A stretch of DNA of 64,000 bases from Novosphingobium sp. MD-1 (GTDB lineage: Bacteria > Pseudomonadota > Alphaproteobacteria > Sphingomonadales > Sphingomonadaceae), in NCBI RefSeq assembly GCF_001014975.1, contig NZ_BBXA01000033.1:62001-126000 (forward strand), in the 5' to 3' direction. Below the pieces are notes generated by a model. The model saw only the letters and a program-made list of their open reading frames with translations. It had not been told where the DNA came from and did no database searches. Shown here in pieces: positions 52,841 to 62,179 of this stretch (positions are counted from its first letter, which is position 1; each line of letters begins with the position of its first letter). Made by a program: the position numbers and the translations under genes.

Positions 52841-54825
52841 GCGGCTTCGGTCCTGACGTCTGCGGGAACAAGCGTGCGGTCCAGCCCGGTCAGCGCCAGC
52901 AGCGCCTCGCGCCGGGCAGGCGTGGGTGGCGTGGCGGCCACTTCGCGGATAGCCTCGGCAATCCGGGCGTGCAGATCGCCCTCGCCGCGGCCGCGCCAGT
53001 AGCGGCGGAGCGCATCGAGCAGGCGCCCCACGGCCGGCGCATCGGCGCGCGGCGGCCCCACGCGGCGCAGCGTCAACAGGTTGAGACCGACACGCATCGT
53101 CCGCAGCGTCTGCGCCACCAGATCGTCCGGATCGCCCCGCACCGCCACGCGCGCGCCCAGCAGGCCCACGCGGTCCACCATCAACCCGGTCCAGGCCGGC
53201 ACCGCGAGCGGCGGTTCGGTCCGCGTCTGACTGGCAAGATCCCGTTCGGCGAGGCGGACGATCCGCCGCGCCGAGAAATCGGCCCCCACCGATCGCACCA
53301 GCCGAGTCACCAGCGAGGCTGTCAGCACGCCCACGACCGAGGCCAGCGAACTGTTCACGAAACCGGCAAAGCTGGGGGAGAAGCCCTCCTGAATGCCCAG
53401 CGTGCCGTTGATCCCCATCGCCAGGGGCACCATCCGCATGGTCCATCGGGGAATGGCCATAAAATAGCCGATGACTAGGAACGTGGGCGCCAGCACGAGC
53501 ATCAGCGTGGAGAAATCGTGAACCTGCGGCACGATGCCGAACAGGTAGATGCCGGTGACGACAGTGGCATAGCTCCACCAGATCGCCACCTTGTTGATCT
53601 CGCGCGAGGGATCATCCATCCCGGCAAAGAAGCTGGCGAAGATCGACGCCATCATCACCGCCGTACCGCCATCGGGCCAGCTCGTAGCGATCCAGAACCC
53701 GCAGAGCAGCAGGATCGCCAAACTCGCGGTGAGACCCGACCACACCGCCATGCCGTAATCGCGGTGCAGCCGGCGCGCGCGCTCGTCGGCGAGCACCGCG
53801 CGCAAGGGCGCCGGTGCGGTTCCGCCATCGCGCAAATGCCGCGCCAGCACCGCGCAATCGCGCCAGGCCTCGATCATTTCCGCGAGCCGCGCGTGAAAAC
53901 TGGCGCGCAGCAATTCATCGTCGGAAGGCATTTCGCCCAGCACCGGCTCCAGCCCGCGCGCGCGCCGGGATAACGCCGCGGCGAGATCGAGCGAAGCCGT
54001 GTCCGCCGCAACCACCCATGCCCGGACATCGGCGATCAGCCGGTCGCTGGCGGGCGAGAGCACGCCCCCTCCCTGCCGCAACGCATCGAGCCGGTCCCCC
54101 ACCGATTGCGCCAGTGGCAGCAGCATCGCCATGCGCTCCGCCAGCTTACCCACCTCAAGGCTGCGATCGTGGTAATGCGACGTGTCGAACGGCAGATGCG
54201 TGGCCAGGATGTGCAATTCGGTGATGTCGCCGGCCAGCTTGTGGACATCGCGGTTGTGTGGATCGTGAACGCCGGCCAGCGCATCCAGCACCCAGGCCTG
54301 CGCATCGTGCAGGAACCCGTCGATCCGTGCTTCAAGCGTGCCGGCAATGCCGCGCGGCAACACCACGCTGTGGATCAGCGTGGCACAGGTGATGCCAAGG
54401 CAGATTTCCTCGACGCGGGCCACGGCGGTGGTGAACACCGTGCCTGGCGCGCTGACCGAAGGGAAACCGATCAGCGCGGCGGTATAGCCGCTCAGCATGA
54501 ACACATAGGCGCGGGGCGTGCGGTCGAGCAGCGAGATGGCGAGGCACAGGCCGACCCATACCGCCAGCGTCAGGCTGAGCAGTTCCGGCGCGTCCACCAG
54601 CAACGGCACCGCGCCGACCGCAACGGCCGCGCCAACCACCGTCCCGATCACGCGATAAAGCGCCTTGGAACGGACCGACCCGGCCTGAGGCTGGCTGACG
54701 ATATAGACCGTCATCGCCGCCCAGTAGGGGTTCACCAGCCCCAGCCCCAGCGCGATGAACAACGCCAGCACCGCCGCCGCGAAGCTGTTGAGCGAAAAGA
54801 CCATGCGGGAAGCATGCGCGTTCAA
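52837..54825 (-). CDS. FusC/AaeB-type inner-membrane exporter
   Basis: A 662-residue FUSC-family transporter. The N-terminal membrane block holds LNSFAAAVLALFIALGLGLV and NPYWAAMTVYIVSQPQAGSV. A cytoplasmic helical region carries HDAQAWVLDALAGVHDPHNR, and a second membrane block contains SLAILLLCGFWIATSWPDGG and AIWWSYATVVTGIYLFGIVP. AaeB-type proteins expel hydroxylated aromatic carboxylic acids. It overlaps both the MarR gene (54825/54822) and the DUF1656 gene by ATGA, so it is part of a tightly coupled four-gene efflux operon plus regulator. Confidence 0.92.
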   Translation of the reverse strand: MNAHASRMVFSLNSFAAAVLALFIALGLGLVNPYWAAMTVYIVSQPQAGSVRSKALYRVIGTVVGAAVAVGAVPLLVDAPELLSLTLAVWVGLCLAISLLDRTPRAYVFMLSGYTAALIGFPSVSAPGTVFTTAVARVEEICLGITCATLIHSVVLPRGIAGTLEARIDGFLHDAQAWVLDALAGVHDPHNRDVHKLAGDITELHILATHLPFDTSHYHDRSLEVGKLAERMAMLLPLAQSVGDRLDALRQGGGVLSPASDRLIADVRAWVVAADTASLDLAAALSRRARGLEPVLGEMPSDDELLRASFHARLAEMIEAWRDCAVLARHLRDGGTAPAPLRAVLADERARRLHRDYGMAVWSGLTASLAILLLCGFWIATSWPDGGTAVMMASIFASFFAGMDDPSREINKVAIWWSYATVVTGIYLFGIVPQVHDFSTLMLVLAPTFLVIGYFMAIPRWTMRMVPLAMGINGTLGIQEGFSPSFAGFVNSSLASVVGVLTASLVTRLVRSVGADFSARRIVRLAERDLASQTRTEPPLAVPAWTGLMVDRVGLLGARVAVRGDPDDLVAQTLRTMRVGLNLLTLRRVGPPRADAPAVGRLLDALRRYWRGRGEGDLHARIAEAIREVAATPPTPARREALLALTGLDRTLVPADVRTEAA

Positions 54826-55295
54826 GCGCCAGCTCCCTCATCGTTTGACAGGAAGGCGCTGGCCAGATCGAGCCGGTCGAGCGCGGCACCAACCTTGTCG
54901 ACCACCGACAGGAACACCGTCACGTCCTCATCCGTCACTTCGGCCATGATCACGTCGCGCAGCCGGTCAAGCGCTTCCTCAAGCTGGAACACCAGCGCCT
55001 CGCCCTTGGCCGTGAGATGCAGCCGGCGCAGGCGCTTGTCCTCTTCGTCGATGTGGCGCGTCATCAGGTTCATCGCCACCAGCCGGTCGACCACGCGCAC
55101 GAGCGCCGGCCCGCCGATCCCGCTGCGCTCGGCCAGCTCGTTCTGACTCAGCCCGCCGCCGGAGCGCCCCAGGTAGATCAGCGGCGCCCCCAGGGATTCG
55201 GACAGGCCGAACGGGCGCAACGCATAGTCCACCGCTCTCCGCCAATTGCGGGCAAAAGGCAGCAGGGAGCCGGTCAGGATGCGTCGCTGGTTCAT
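54822..55295 (-). CDS. MarR family transcriptional regulator
   Basis: A 157-residue winged-helix regulator. The wHTH spans about residues 45-100: LSQNELAERSGIGGPALVRV, VDRLVAMNLMTRHIDEEDKR and LRRLHLTAKGEALVFQLEEA, the last two being the recognition helix and wing. I start it at MNQRRILTG (55295); an ATG at 55316 adds seven residues. It is the first gene of the efflux operon and sits 26 bases from a clean inverted repeat, so it probably autoregulates the pump in response to an aromatic ligand. Confidence 0.9.
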   Translation of the reverse strand: MNQRRILTGSLLPFARNWRRAVDYALRPFGLSESLGAPLIYLGRSGGGLSQNELAERSGIGGPALVRVVDRLVAMNLMTRHIDEEDKRLRRLHLTAKGEALVFQLEEALDRLRDVIMAEVTDEDVTVFLSVVDKVGAALDRLDLASAFLSNDEGAGA

Positions 55296-55320
55296 GGGAA
55301 ATCTCGCTCTCGGCAATTAG

Positions 55321-55336
55321 TTCGTTTGTAAACGAA
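55321..55336. promoter_or_regulatory. Palindromic operator upstream of the MarR-led efflux operon
   Basis: TTCGTTTGTAAACGAA has seven-base arms (TTCGTTT/AAACGAA) around GT, 26 bases ahead of the MarR start. Site size and position suit MarR autoregulation. Confidence 0.75.
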
Positions 55337-55495
55337 TTACAACGAGTCGGGCCGGCTGACGAGATGCAATGTGGAGTCGTTCAGTTGCAGAAAACGCGCG
55401 TAAGGCGATGATCGCGGCCGAGGCCGCCCTTCCATCGGCGAGAAGAGTTGCTACGGCCGCTTCAGCCCGCCCGGGCGGGGTTGGCAGGAGCTGAT

Positions 55496-56303
55496 ATGAC
55501 CACAACGCTGTTTACCGCGTCCGGCGTAAGGCTACGCTGCCGAGGCAGGCAGGCGGGCCTCCTCAACTGGCTGTTTCTCCCCGGTGGCCCGGGAATAGGT
55601 TCGGAAAGTCTCGAGGAACTGGCGTCGGCGCTCGACCTGCCGGGTGCCGTATGGCTGGTGGACCTGCCCGGCGATGGCATTGCCGAACGTTGTCTTCGCG
55701 GGGCATTCCACCGGCGGCATGTATCTCCTCGCCACGCCGGAGCTTGAACAGCACATATGCGGTCTGGTGCTGCTCGACAGCGCAGCGGACGCGGCATGGC
55801 ACGCAAGGTTCGTGGGGATGACGCAGCGGAACCCCCTGCCCGCGGTGGAGGCAGCAACAGCCGTTTACGAGGCTGATCGCTGCGACGAGAACATCGCCGC
55901 CATCGCGGTCGCATCCGCTCCATGGAATTTCACCCCGTCTGCCATTCCCGCCGGACAAGAATTGCTTTCCCGCATGCCATACAACAGCGCCGCGGTTGAG
56001 TGGTCCGACGCTCACTTCGATCATACGTATAGCGCGGCATGGTGGCCCCGGACGCTGCCGGTGCTGGTACTCGCGGGTGCGGAAGACCGGATCGTCTGGC
56101 AAGGTGGCTGGGATTCCCCGCGTTATCGCGGCGCCAACGTCAGCCATGCTTCAATCCGGTCAGCAGGGCATTTCCCGTGGATCGATAACCCCGATGCCGT
56201 CACGGAAGCATTCGGCACTTTTGCGGCAAGGATGACGAAAACGGCCCACGACGATGCGCGGCCCCCTCACCCCTCCGGCAGCAGCAGACTGGAATCGCCG
56301 TAG
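55496..56303 (+). pseudogene. Broken alpha/beta hydrolase (internal deletion and frame change)
   Basis: The frame from the ATG at 55496 (good AGGAG) reads MTTTLFTASGVRLRCR... LFLPGGPGIGSESLEELASA... VDLPGDG, then continues only about 21 codons to a stop at 55747. In the next frame, the same DNA continues as ALPNVVFAGHSTGGMYLLAT (nucleophile elbow GHSTGG), later VLVLAGAEDRIVWQGGW and SIRSAGHFPWID (Asp and His), ending at 56303. The expected block between GDG and the GHSTGG region is missing. A deletion of roughly 25-30 codons that is not a multiple of three, near 55675-55690, explains both. The ancestral enzyme resembled proline-iminopeptidase-like hydrolases. The remnant overlaps the convergent queA end by 37 bases. 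Confidence 0.7.
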
Positions 56304-57301
56304 CTGTAGAACCGGTATGCGTTAGCGATGGCATGGGCATAGGCCGCTTGCATGGTCTCCAGCCCCATCAGCGCACTAACCAGCATGAACAGCGTAGAGC
56401 GCGGCAGGTGAAAGTTGGTCATCAGGCCGTCGATCGCGCGGAAGCGGTAACCGGGGGTGATGAAGATCGAGGTATCGCCTGCGAACGGGCGGATCACGTT
56501 GTCTTCGCCCGCAGCGCTTTCCAGCAGGCGCAGGCTGGTCGTGCCCACCGCGATCACCCGGCCGCCGGCGGCGCGCGCGCGGTTCAGGCGATCGGCGGTG
56601 TCCGCCTCGATCCGCCCCCATTCGGCGTGCATCCGGTGATCGGCCGTGTCTTCCGCCTTCACGGGCAGGAAGGTTCCCGCGCCGACATGGAGCGTCAGCG
56701 TCTCGTGCGCGATGCCCGCCTGCGCCAGCGCGGCCATCAGCCCGTCGGTGAAATGCAGCGCCGCCGTGGGCGCGGCGACCGCGCCATCGCGCGCGGCGAA
56801 CATCGTCTGGTAATCGCGCCGGTCCTCCTCGTCGGTGGGCCGCTTGCCCGCGATATAGGGCGGCAGCGGCATTCGGCCAGCACGCTCCAGCAGCACCTCC
56901 ACCGGCTCGTCTCCGGGGAAGAACAGGGTCCAGCTGCCGTCATCATGGCGCTGTTCGGCCGTGCCGGACACATCGGCGCCAAAATCGATGACATCCCCTT
57001 CGCGCAGACGCTTGGCATTGCGGACGAAGGCCTGCCAGCGGCGCAGGTCGATCCGCTTGTGCAGCGTCGCCCCGATCTTCGCTTCGCCGCGCCGTCCTTC
57101 GAGTTGGGCGGGGATCACGCGCGTATCGTTGAACACCAGCACGTCGCCCGCCCGCAGCAAGGCCGGCAGATCGCGCACGACATGGTCGGCCAGCGTGCCG
57201 TCACCCTTGGCCAGCAGCATCCGCGCCGCATCGCGCGGCCGCGCGGGACGCAGCGCTATCCGTTCGGGCGGCAGCTCGAAATCGAAGAGATCGACGCGCA
57301 T
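56267..57301 (-). CDS. queA: S-adenosylmethionine:tRNA ribosyltransferase-isomerase
   Basis: Adds the ribosyl part of SAM to preQ1 in tRNA, forming epoxyqueuosine. The 344 residues are standard: VDLFDFELPPERIALRPARP at the N-terminus, VLVFNDTRVIPAQLEGRR, the central block with PPYIAGKRPTDEEDRRDYQT, and the conserved C-terminal half with TAALHFTDGLM, LHVGAGTFLPVKAED and VIAVGTTSLRLLESA, ending FYSYGDSSLLLP. The cyclophilin gene lies 16 bases upstream on the same strand, so they are probably one transcript. Confidence 0.97.
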   Translation of the reverse strand: MRVDLFDFELPPERIALRPARPRDAARMLLAKGDGTLADHVVRDLPALLRAGDVLVFNDTRVIPAQLEGRRGEAKIGATLHKRIDLRRWQAFVRNAKRLREGDVIDFGADVSGTAEQRHDDGSWTLFFPGDEPVEVLLERAGRMPLPPYIAGKRPTDEEDRRDYQTMFAARDGAVAAPTAALHFTDGLMAALAQAGIAHETLTLHVGAGTFLPVKAEDTADHRMHAEWGRIEADTADRLNRARAAGGRVIAVGTTSLRLLESAAGEDNVIRPFAGDTSIFITPGYRFRAIDGLMTNFHLPRSTLFMLVSALMGLETMQAAYAHAIANAYRFYSYGDSSLLLPEG

Positions 57302-57317
57302 CGCCCGAGGCAGCGGA

Positions 57318-57995
57318 TCAGTTGGACTGCGAGTGGCTCAGCATGTCGGCCGTGATCGCCGGCGCGGCAACGGGCGCGGCAACGGCCGGCCGCGCCTTGT
57401 TGTCGGACGCGATCGAGGCCTGGACTACCTTGGTCGGATTCGACGGCGGTTCGCCGCGCTGGATCGTGTCGACGTATTCCATGCCGGAGATCACCCGACC
57501 GAAGTTGGTGTATTTGTGATCGAGGGCGAAACGCGGATAGAACACGATGAAGAACTGGCTGTTGGCCGAGTTCGGCTCGTTGGTGCGGGCCATCGATACG
57601 GTGCCGCGCAGATGCGGCGCATCGTTGAACTCCGCCTTGAGGTCCGGCAACTTGGAACCGCCCTGCCCTGTGCCCGTCGGGTCACCGGTCTGCGCCATGA
57701 AGCCATCGATCACGCGGTGGAAGATGACCCCGTTGTAGAAGCCCTGCCGAGCCAGTTCCTTGACCCGCTCGACATGGTGCGGCGCCCACTGCGGCATCAG
57801 CCGGATCGCCACGCGGCCACCGTTCGACAAATCCAGCAGGAGGATATTATCGGGATCGTCGTTCAGCGAGGTATCGACCGCGTACTGCATGGGCGGCGTG
57901 TCCGGCTTCACCGACAGTTGCTTCTTCTTGGCCATGGCGGGGGTGGCGAGAACCACGGCGCCAAGCGCGATCGAGGCAAGGAAGCGCGAAACCAT
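57318..57995 (-). CDS. Exported cyclophilin-type peptidyl-prolyl isomerase
   Basis: A 225-residue periplasmic isomerase with a signal peptide (LASIALGAVVLATPAMA, then KKKQL). The cyclophilin core has VIFHRVIDGFMAQTGDPTGT (catalytic Arg of FHR), PHLRGTVSMARTNEPNSANS and QFFIVFYPRFALDHKYTNFG. It ends in an Ala/Pro-rich tail (PAVAAPVAAPAITADM). The ATG at 57995 is preceded by AAGG; a GTG at 58007 is less likely. It lies just upstream of queA. Confidence 0.93.
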   Translation of the reverse strand: MVSRFLASIALGAVVLATPAMAKKKQLSVKPDTPPMQYAVDTSLNDDPDNILLLDLSNGGRVAIRLMPQWAPHHVERVKELARQGFYNGVIFHRVIDGFMAQTGDPTGTGQGGSKLPDLKAEFNDAPHLRGTVSMARTNEPNSANSQFFIVFYPRFALDHKYTNFGRVISGMEYVDTIQRGEPPSNPTKVVQASIASDNKARPAVAAPVAAPAITADMLSHSQSN

Positions 57996-58137
57996 CTGCA
58001 AGACCACCTTCAGCGTTCATCCGGGCAGAATAGAATGCGGGCCGGAAACCGCATCCGTGGCCGATAGGCCGGGCGCGCTGTCACTGCAATGAACGAATTG
58101 CAGTTCCGCACAGGACCAGCCCATCGGAACGGGGCGA

Positions 58138-58650
58138 TCAGTAGTCGCCCAGCCGGCCCGTCGTTTCGATGCGGGCGATCACATCGTCCCGGACATCGGG
58201 CGTCACGAAGTCGGAAATGTCGCCGCCAAACATGGCGATTTCCTTGACCAGCTTCGACGCGATCGGCTGGAGGCTCACGTCCGCCATCAGGAAGATCGTC
58301 TCGATCTGGTCGTTGAGCTGCTGGTTCATGCCGGCCATCTGGTATTCGTATTCGAAATCCGCCACGGCGCGCAGGCCGCGCACGATCACGGTGGCGCCCT
58401 GCCGTTCGGCGAACTTCATCAGCAGCGCGTTGAAACCCACCACGGAGACGTTCTCGATCCCCTGTGTCGCCATTTCGCGCTCGACCATGGCGATGCGTTC
58501 GTCCGGCGTGAACATGGGGTTCTTCGACGGATTGGTGGTCACCCCGATAATCAGCCGATCGACCAGCTTCGCACCGCGACGGATGATGTCGAGATGCCCC
58601 AGCGTGATCGGATCGAACGTGCCGGGGTATACCCCGATCCTCTCCCCCAT
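58138..58650 (-). CDS. coaD: Phosphopantetheine adenylyltransferase
   Basis: Penultimate step of coenzyme A synthesis: 4'-phosphopantetheine plus ATP gives dephospho-CoA. The 170-residue protein shows the nucleotidyltransferase T/HxGH motif as YPGTFDPITLGHLDIIRRG, ATVIVRGLRAVADFEYEYQM, and LMADVSLQPIASKLVKEIA with the conserved ISST-like position replaced by LQPIASK. Its ATG directly abuts the ispA stop, so it is translated as part of the xseB-ispA-coaD group. Confidence 0.96.
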   Translation of the reverse strand: MGERIGVYPGTFDPITLGHLDIIRRGAKLVDRLIIGVTTNPSKNPMFTPDERIAMVEREMATQGIENVSVVGFNALLMKFAERQGATVIVRGLRAVADFEYEYQMAGMNQQLNDQIETIFLMADVSLQPIASKLVKEIAMFGGDISDFVTPDVRDDVIARIETTGRLGDY

Positions 58651-59598
58651 TTAATGATCCCTTTCGACGATGAAGCGCGCCACGGCACGAAGCACGTCCG
58701 CCTCCGACCCGTAAGACGCAAGGTGCTGCACGGCTTGTTCGACTAGCATTCTGGCCTGTTCGCGCGCGCGCTCCACGCCCAGCAGCGAGACGAAGGTTTC
58801 CTTGCCGCGTTCCGCATCCTTGCGCAGCGCCTTGCCGGCCACCGCTTCATCGCCTTCGGTATCGAGCAGATCGTCCGCGATCTGGAAGGCCAGGCCGATA
58901 TCGCGGGCATAGCCGCGCAGATGCGTGCGCCCTTCCGGCGGAACGCGCCCGAGAATGGCCCCCATCTCGACACCGGCTGCCAGCAAAGCGCCGGTCTTCA
59001 ACTGCTGGAGACGGGTAACCGTCGGCAGGTCGAAGCTGGCGGTTTCGGCGGCGATGTCCATCATCTGGCCACCGGCCATGCCGTTCGCGCCGCTCGCCAT
59101 GGCCAGCGTGCGCACCAGTTCGATGCGCACGAACGGATCGCCGCTCATCGCGGGATCGGACAGCACTTCGAACGCAAAGACATGCAATCCATCGCCAGCA
59201 AGCACGGCGGTAGCCTCGTCGTAGGCGATATGCACCGTGGGCTTGCCGTGGCGGGTCGCGTCGTTATCCATGCACGGCAGATCGTCGTGGATCAGGGAAT
59301 AGACGTGGACCGCTTCCAGCGCCGTCCCGGCACGCACCGCGCTGGCGCGATCGACGCCGAACATGCTCGCGGTGGCGGTCAGCAGCAGTGGCCGCAGCCG
59401 CTTGCCACCGCCAATCGCGGCATAGCGCATGGCCTCGATCAAGCGATCGCGCGGGTCGCCGGCCACGGCCAGCAGCGCATCGAAGCTCGCATCGATATCC
59501 TCGGCGATCTGGACCAGCGCGGGCTTGAGCACCGCCATTGTCGCGTTCGCCTGGCCGGCGTCCTGTTCGCCGGCATCCTGGTCGGAAGTGGTCGTCAT
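58651..59598 (-). CDS. ispA: Polyprenyl synthetase, probable farnesyl diphosphate synthase
   Basis: Condenses isopentenyl diphosphate with allylic diphosphates, likely to farnesyl diphosphate. The 315 residues include the first aspartate-rich motif HDDLPCMDNDATRHGKP and the second FQIADDLLDTEGDEA. YAAIGGGKRLRPLLLTATAS and KTGALLAAGVEMGAILG are also conserved. Its start overlaps the xseB stop by four bases and its end touches coaD. No dxs gene follows, as it often does elsewhere. Confidence 0.95.
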   Translation of the reverse strand: MTTTSDQDAGEQDAGQANATMAVLKPALVQIAEDIDASFDALLAVAGDPRDRLIEAMRYAAIGGGKRLRPLLLTATASMFGVDRASAVRAGTALEAVHVYSLIHDDLPCMDNDATRHGKPTVHIAYDEATAVLAGDGLHVFAFEVLSDPAMSGDPFVRIELVRTLAMASGANGMAGGQMMDIAAETASFDLPTVTRLQQLKTGALLAAGVEMGAILGRVPPEGRTHLRGYARDIGLAFQIADDLLDTEGDEAVAGKALRKDAERGKETFVSLLGVERAREQARMLVEQAVQHLASYGSEADVLRAVARFIVERDH

Positions 59599-59849
59599 GC
59601 GGAGGCCGCCTCGTCAAAGGGGCGGGTGCCGGTGGGGCGGCCGTCGCGATCGGTGACGATCGCCTCGATCCGTGCCTGCGCCGCATCGAGCCGGGCCTGG
59701 CAATGCGCGCGCAGCTTTTCGCCGCGCTCGTAAAGGTCCATCGATTCGTCGAGCGGTGCCTCACCGCTTTCGAGCCGGCGCACAACGTCTTCCAGCGCCT
59801 TCAGCGCCTCCTCGAAACTGAGCGACGTGATATCGGGATTAGTAGCCAT
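59595..59849 (-). CDS. xseB: Exodeoxyribonuclease VII small subunit
   Basis: An 84-residue subunit of the single-strand-specific exonuclease VII. The family block LSFEEALKALEDVVRRLESG, EAPLDESMDLYERGEKLRAH and CQARLDAAQARIEAIV is complete. The ATG at 59849 begins MATNPDIT; a longer start at 59879 adds ten Pro-rich residues. It overlaps ispA by four bases and is divergent from purL. Confidence 0.94.
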   Translation of the reverse strand: MATNPDITSLSFEEALKALEDVVRRLESGEAPLDESMDLYERGEKLRAHCQARLDAAQARIEAIVTDRDGRPTGTRPFDEAASA

Positions 59850-59986
59850 CGCACCCAGCTTTGGCGGCGGGAACGGCACCGGTCAAGCTCGGAACGGGAC
59901 TTGCCCGTCGAGGCAAATGTTTCCGCCGCACGGCAACCGCCACGGCGGGGCTAGCGAGACTCGCCGCGCGCCGCTAAGGGCCGCGC

Positions 59987-62143
59987 ATGGCCGAAAGCAC
60001 CGCACCGCAGATCACGCCCGATGTCGTCGCCGCGCACGGGTTGTCCGAGGATGAATACCAGCGCGTCCTGAAAGCGCTGGGGCGCGAGCCCAACCTCGTG
60101 GAACTGGGCATCTTCTCGGTGATGTGGTCCGAGCACTGCTCCTACAAGTCGAGCCGCCTCCACCTGAAGAAGCTGCCCACAGAAGCGCCATGGGTGATCT
60201 GCGGCCCCGGCGAGAACGCCGGCGTGATCGACATCGGCGACGGGCAGGCCGCCATCTTCAAGATGGAGAGCCACAACCACCCGAGCTACATCGAACCCTA
60301 CCAGGGCGCGGCAACCGGCGTCGGTGGCATCCTGCGCGATGTTTTCACGATGGGCGCGCGGCCCATCGCCAACATGAACGCGCTGCGCTTCGGCCGCCCC
60401 GATCACCCGAAGATGAAGCATCTTGTGCAGGGCGTAGTCGCCGGCATCGGCGGCTATGGCAATTGCGTGGGCGTGCCGACGGTGGGCGGCGAGACCAATT
60501 TCCACAAGGCCTATGACGGCAACATCCTGGTCAACGCGATGACCGTGGGCGTCGCCGATACCGACCGGATTTTCTATTCGGCCGCCACCGGCATTGGCAA
60601 CCCGATCGTCTATGTCGGTTCCAAAACCGGCCGTGACGGCATCCACGGCGCAACCATGGCCTCTGCCGATTTCGACGAAAAGTCGGAAGAAAAGCGCCCG
60701 ACCGTGCAAGTGGGCGATCCGTTCACCGAAAAGCTGCTGATCGAGGCCTGCCTCGAACTGATGGCGACGGACGCGATCGTGGCGATCCAGGACATGGGCG
60801 CGGCGGGGCTGACGTCCTCGTCGGTCGAAATGGCCTCCAAGGGTGGCGCTGGCATCCGGCTCGACATGAACAAGGTGCCCTGCCGCGAAGAGGCGATGAC
60901 GCCCTACGAGATGATGCTTTCGGAAAGCCAGGAGCGCATGCTCATGGTGCTGCAGCCCGGCAAGGAGCCGATGGCCGAAGCGATCTTCCGCAAGTGGGAA
61001 CTCGATTTCGCGGTGATCGGCGAAGTGACCGATACCGGGCACATGGTGCTGGAATTCGATGGCGAAGTGGTTTGCGACATTCCGCTGGCCCCGCTGGCCG
61101 ACGAAGCCCCGCTCTATGACCGCCCGCACGTGCCCACGCCCAAGCCGGCGCCATTGGCGAACGTGCCCGAAAGCGCGGACATCGGCGCCGATCTGCTCAA
61201 GCTGATCGGCTGCGCCGACCTTGCCTCGCGCAAGTGGATCTGGGAACAATACGACAGCCAGGTCGGCGCGGACACGCTGCAGAAGTCGGGCGGCGACGCG
61301 GCCGTGGTGCGGGTCCACGGCACCGAAAAGGCGCTGGCGATCAGCACCGACTGCACCCCGCGCTATTGCTTCGCCGACCCTTACGAAGGCGGCAAGCAGG
61401 CGGTGGCGGAGACCTTCCGCAACATCTGCGCGGTGGGCGCCACGCCGCTCGCCATCACCAACTGCCTCAACTTCGCCAACCCGCAGCGTCCGGAAATCAT
61501 GGGCCAGATCGTCGGCTGCCTCGAAGGCATGGGCGATGCCTGCCGCGCGCTCGATTATCCGATCGTGAGCGGCAATGTCTCGCTCTACAACGAGTCCAAG
61601 GCCACGGGCGGCGGTTCGGCCATTCTGCCCACCCCGGCGATCGGCGGCGTCGGCCTGATGCTGGACCATGAAAAGATGGTCACCGTCCGCTTCAAGGCAC
61701 ACGGCGACGGCATCTGGCTGGTCGGCGGCGAAGGCACGCACCTGGGCCAGTCGCTGTGGCTGCGCGAGATCCACGGGCGCGAGGAAGGCGCGCCGCCGCC
61801 GGTCGATCTGGCCGACGAGCGCGCCCATGGCGAACTCGTGCGCGAATGGATCAGCGACGGGCGCGTGACGGCGGTGCACGACGTGAGCGATGGCGGCCTG
61901 CTTATCGCTCTGGCGGAAATGGCCATGGGCAGCGGCCTTGGCTGCACGCTCGACATCCAGCTTACCGCCGCATCGGCGTTCGGCGAGGACCAGGGGCGCT
62001 ACATCGTGACGGCGCGGCCCGGCGTCATGCTGGAAGGGGCAGTTCGCATCGGCACGGTCGACGGCAGCACGGTCGCGGGCGTGGAAGTGAAAGCGCTGAA
62101 AGCCGCCAACGAGGCGTTTTTCCACGACTGGATGGAAGCCTGA
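59987..62143 (+). CDS. purL: Phosphoribosylformylglycinamidine synthase subunit PurL
   Basis: Converts FGAR, glutamine-derived ammonia and ATP to FGAM in purine synthesis. The 718 residues make this the small PurL that needs separate PurS and PurQ. Motifs: LGIFSVMWSEHCSYKSSRLH, MESHNHPSYIEPYQGAATGV, GGETNFHKAYDGNILVNAMT, IQDMGAAGLTSSSVEMASKG, TNCLNFANPQRPEIMGQIVG and SNVSLYNE-like SGNVSLYNES, and VHDVSDGGLLIALAEMAMGS. It stands alone on the plus strand; the opposite-strand open frame is a shadow. Confidence 0.97.
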   Translation: MAESTAPQITPDVVAAHGLSEDEYQRVLKALGREPNLVELGIFSVMWSEHCSYKSSRLHLKKLPTEAPWVICGPGENAGVIDIGDGQAAIFKMESHNHPSYIEPYQGAATGVGGILRDVFTMGARPIANMNALRFGRPDHPKMKHLVQGVVAGIGGYGNCVGVPTVGGETNFHKAYDGNILVNAMTVGVADTDRIFYSAATGIGNPIVYVGSKTGRDGIHGATMASADFDEKSEEKRPTVQVGDPFTEKLLIEACLELMATDAIVAIQDMGAAGLTSSSVEMASKGGAGIRLDMNKVPCREEAMTPYEMMLSESQERMLMVLQPGKEPMAEAIFRKWELDFAVIGEVTDTGHMVLEFDGEVVCDIPLAPLADEAPLYDRPHVPTPKPAPLANVPESADIGADLLKLIGCADLASRKWIWEQYDSQVGADTLQKSGGDAAVVRVHGTEKALAISTDCTPRYCFADPYEGGKQAVAETFRNICAVGATPLAITNCLNFANPQRPEIMGQIVGCLEGMGDACRALDYPIVSGNVSLYNESKATGGGSAILPTPAIGGVGLMLDHEKMVTVRFKAHGDGIWLVGGEGTHLGQSLWLREIHGREEGAPPPVDLADERAHGELVREWISDGRVTAVHDVSDGGLLIALAEMAMGSGLGCTLDIQLTAASAFGEDQGRYIVTARPGVMLEGAVRIGTVDGSTVAGVEVKALKAANEAFFHDWMEA

Positions 62144-62179
62144 CCCTGACGGATTGCGTGCGCGCCCGGTTTGGGGCGA

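Noticed and set aside
59951..62125. A 724-residue minus-strand frame opposite purL
   Set aside because: It is antisense of a fully conserved purL, and its composition is that of a shadow frame.
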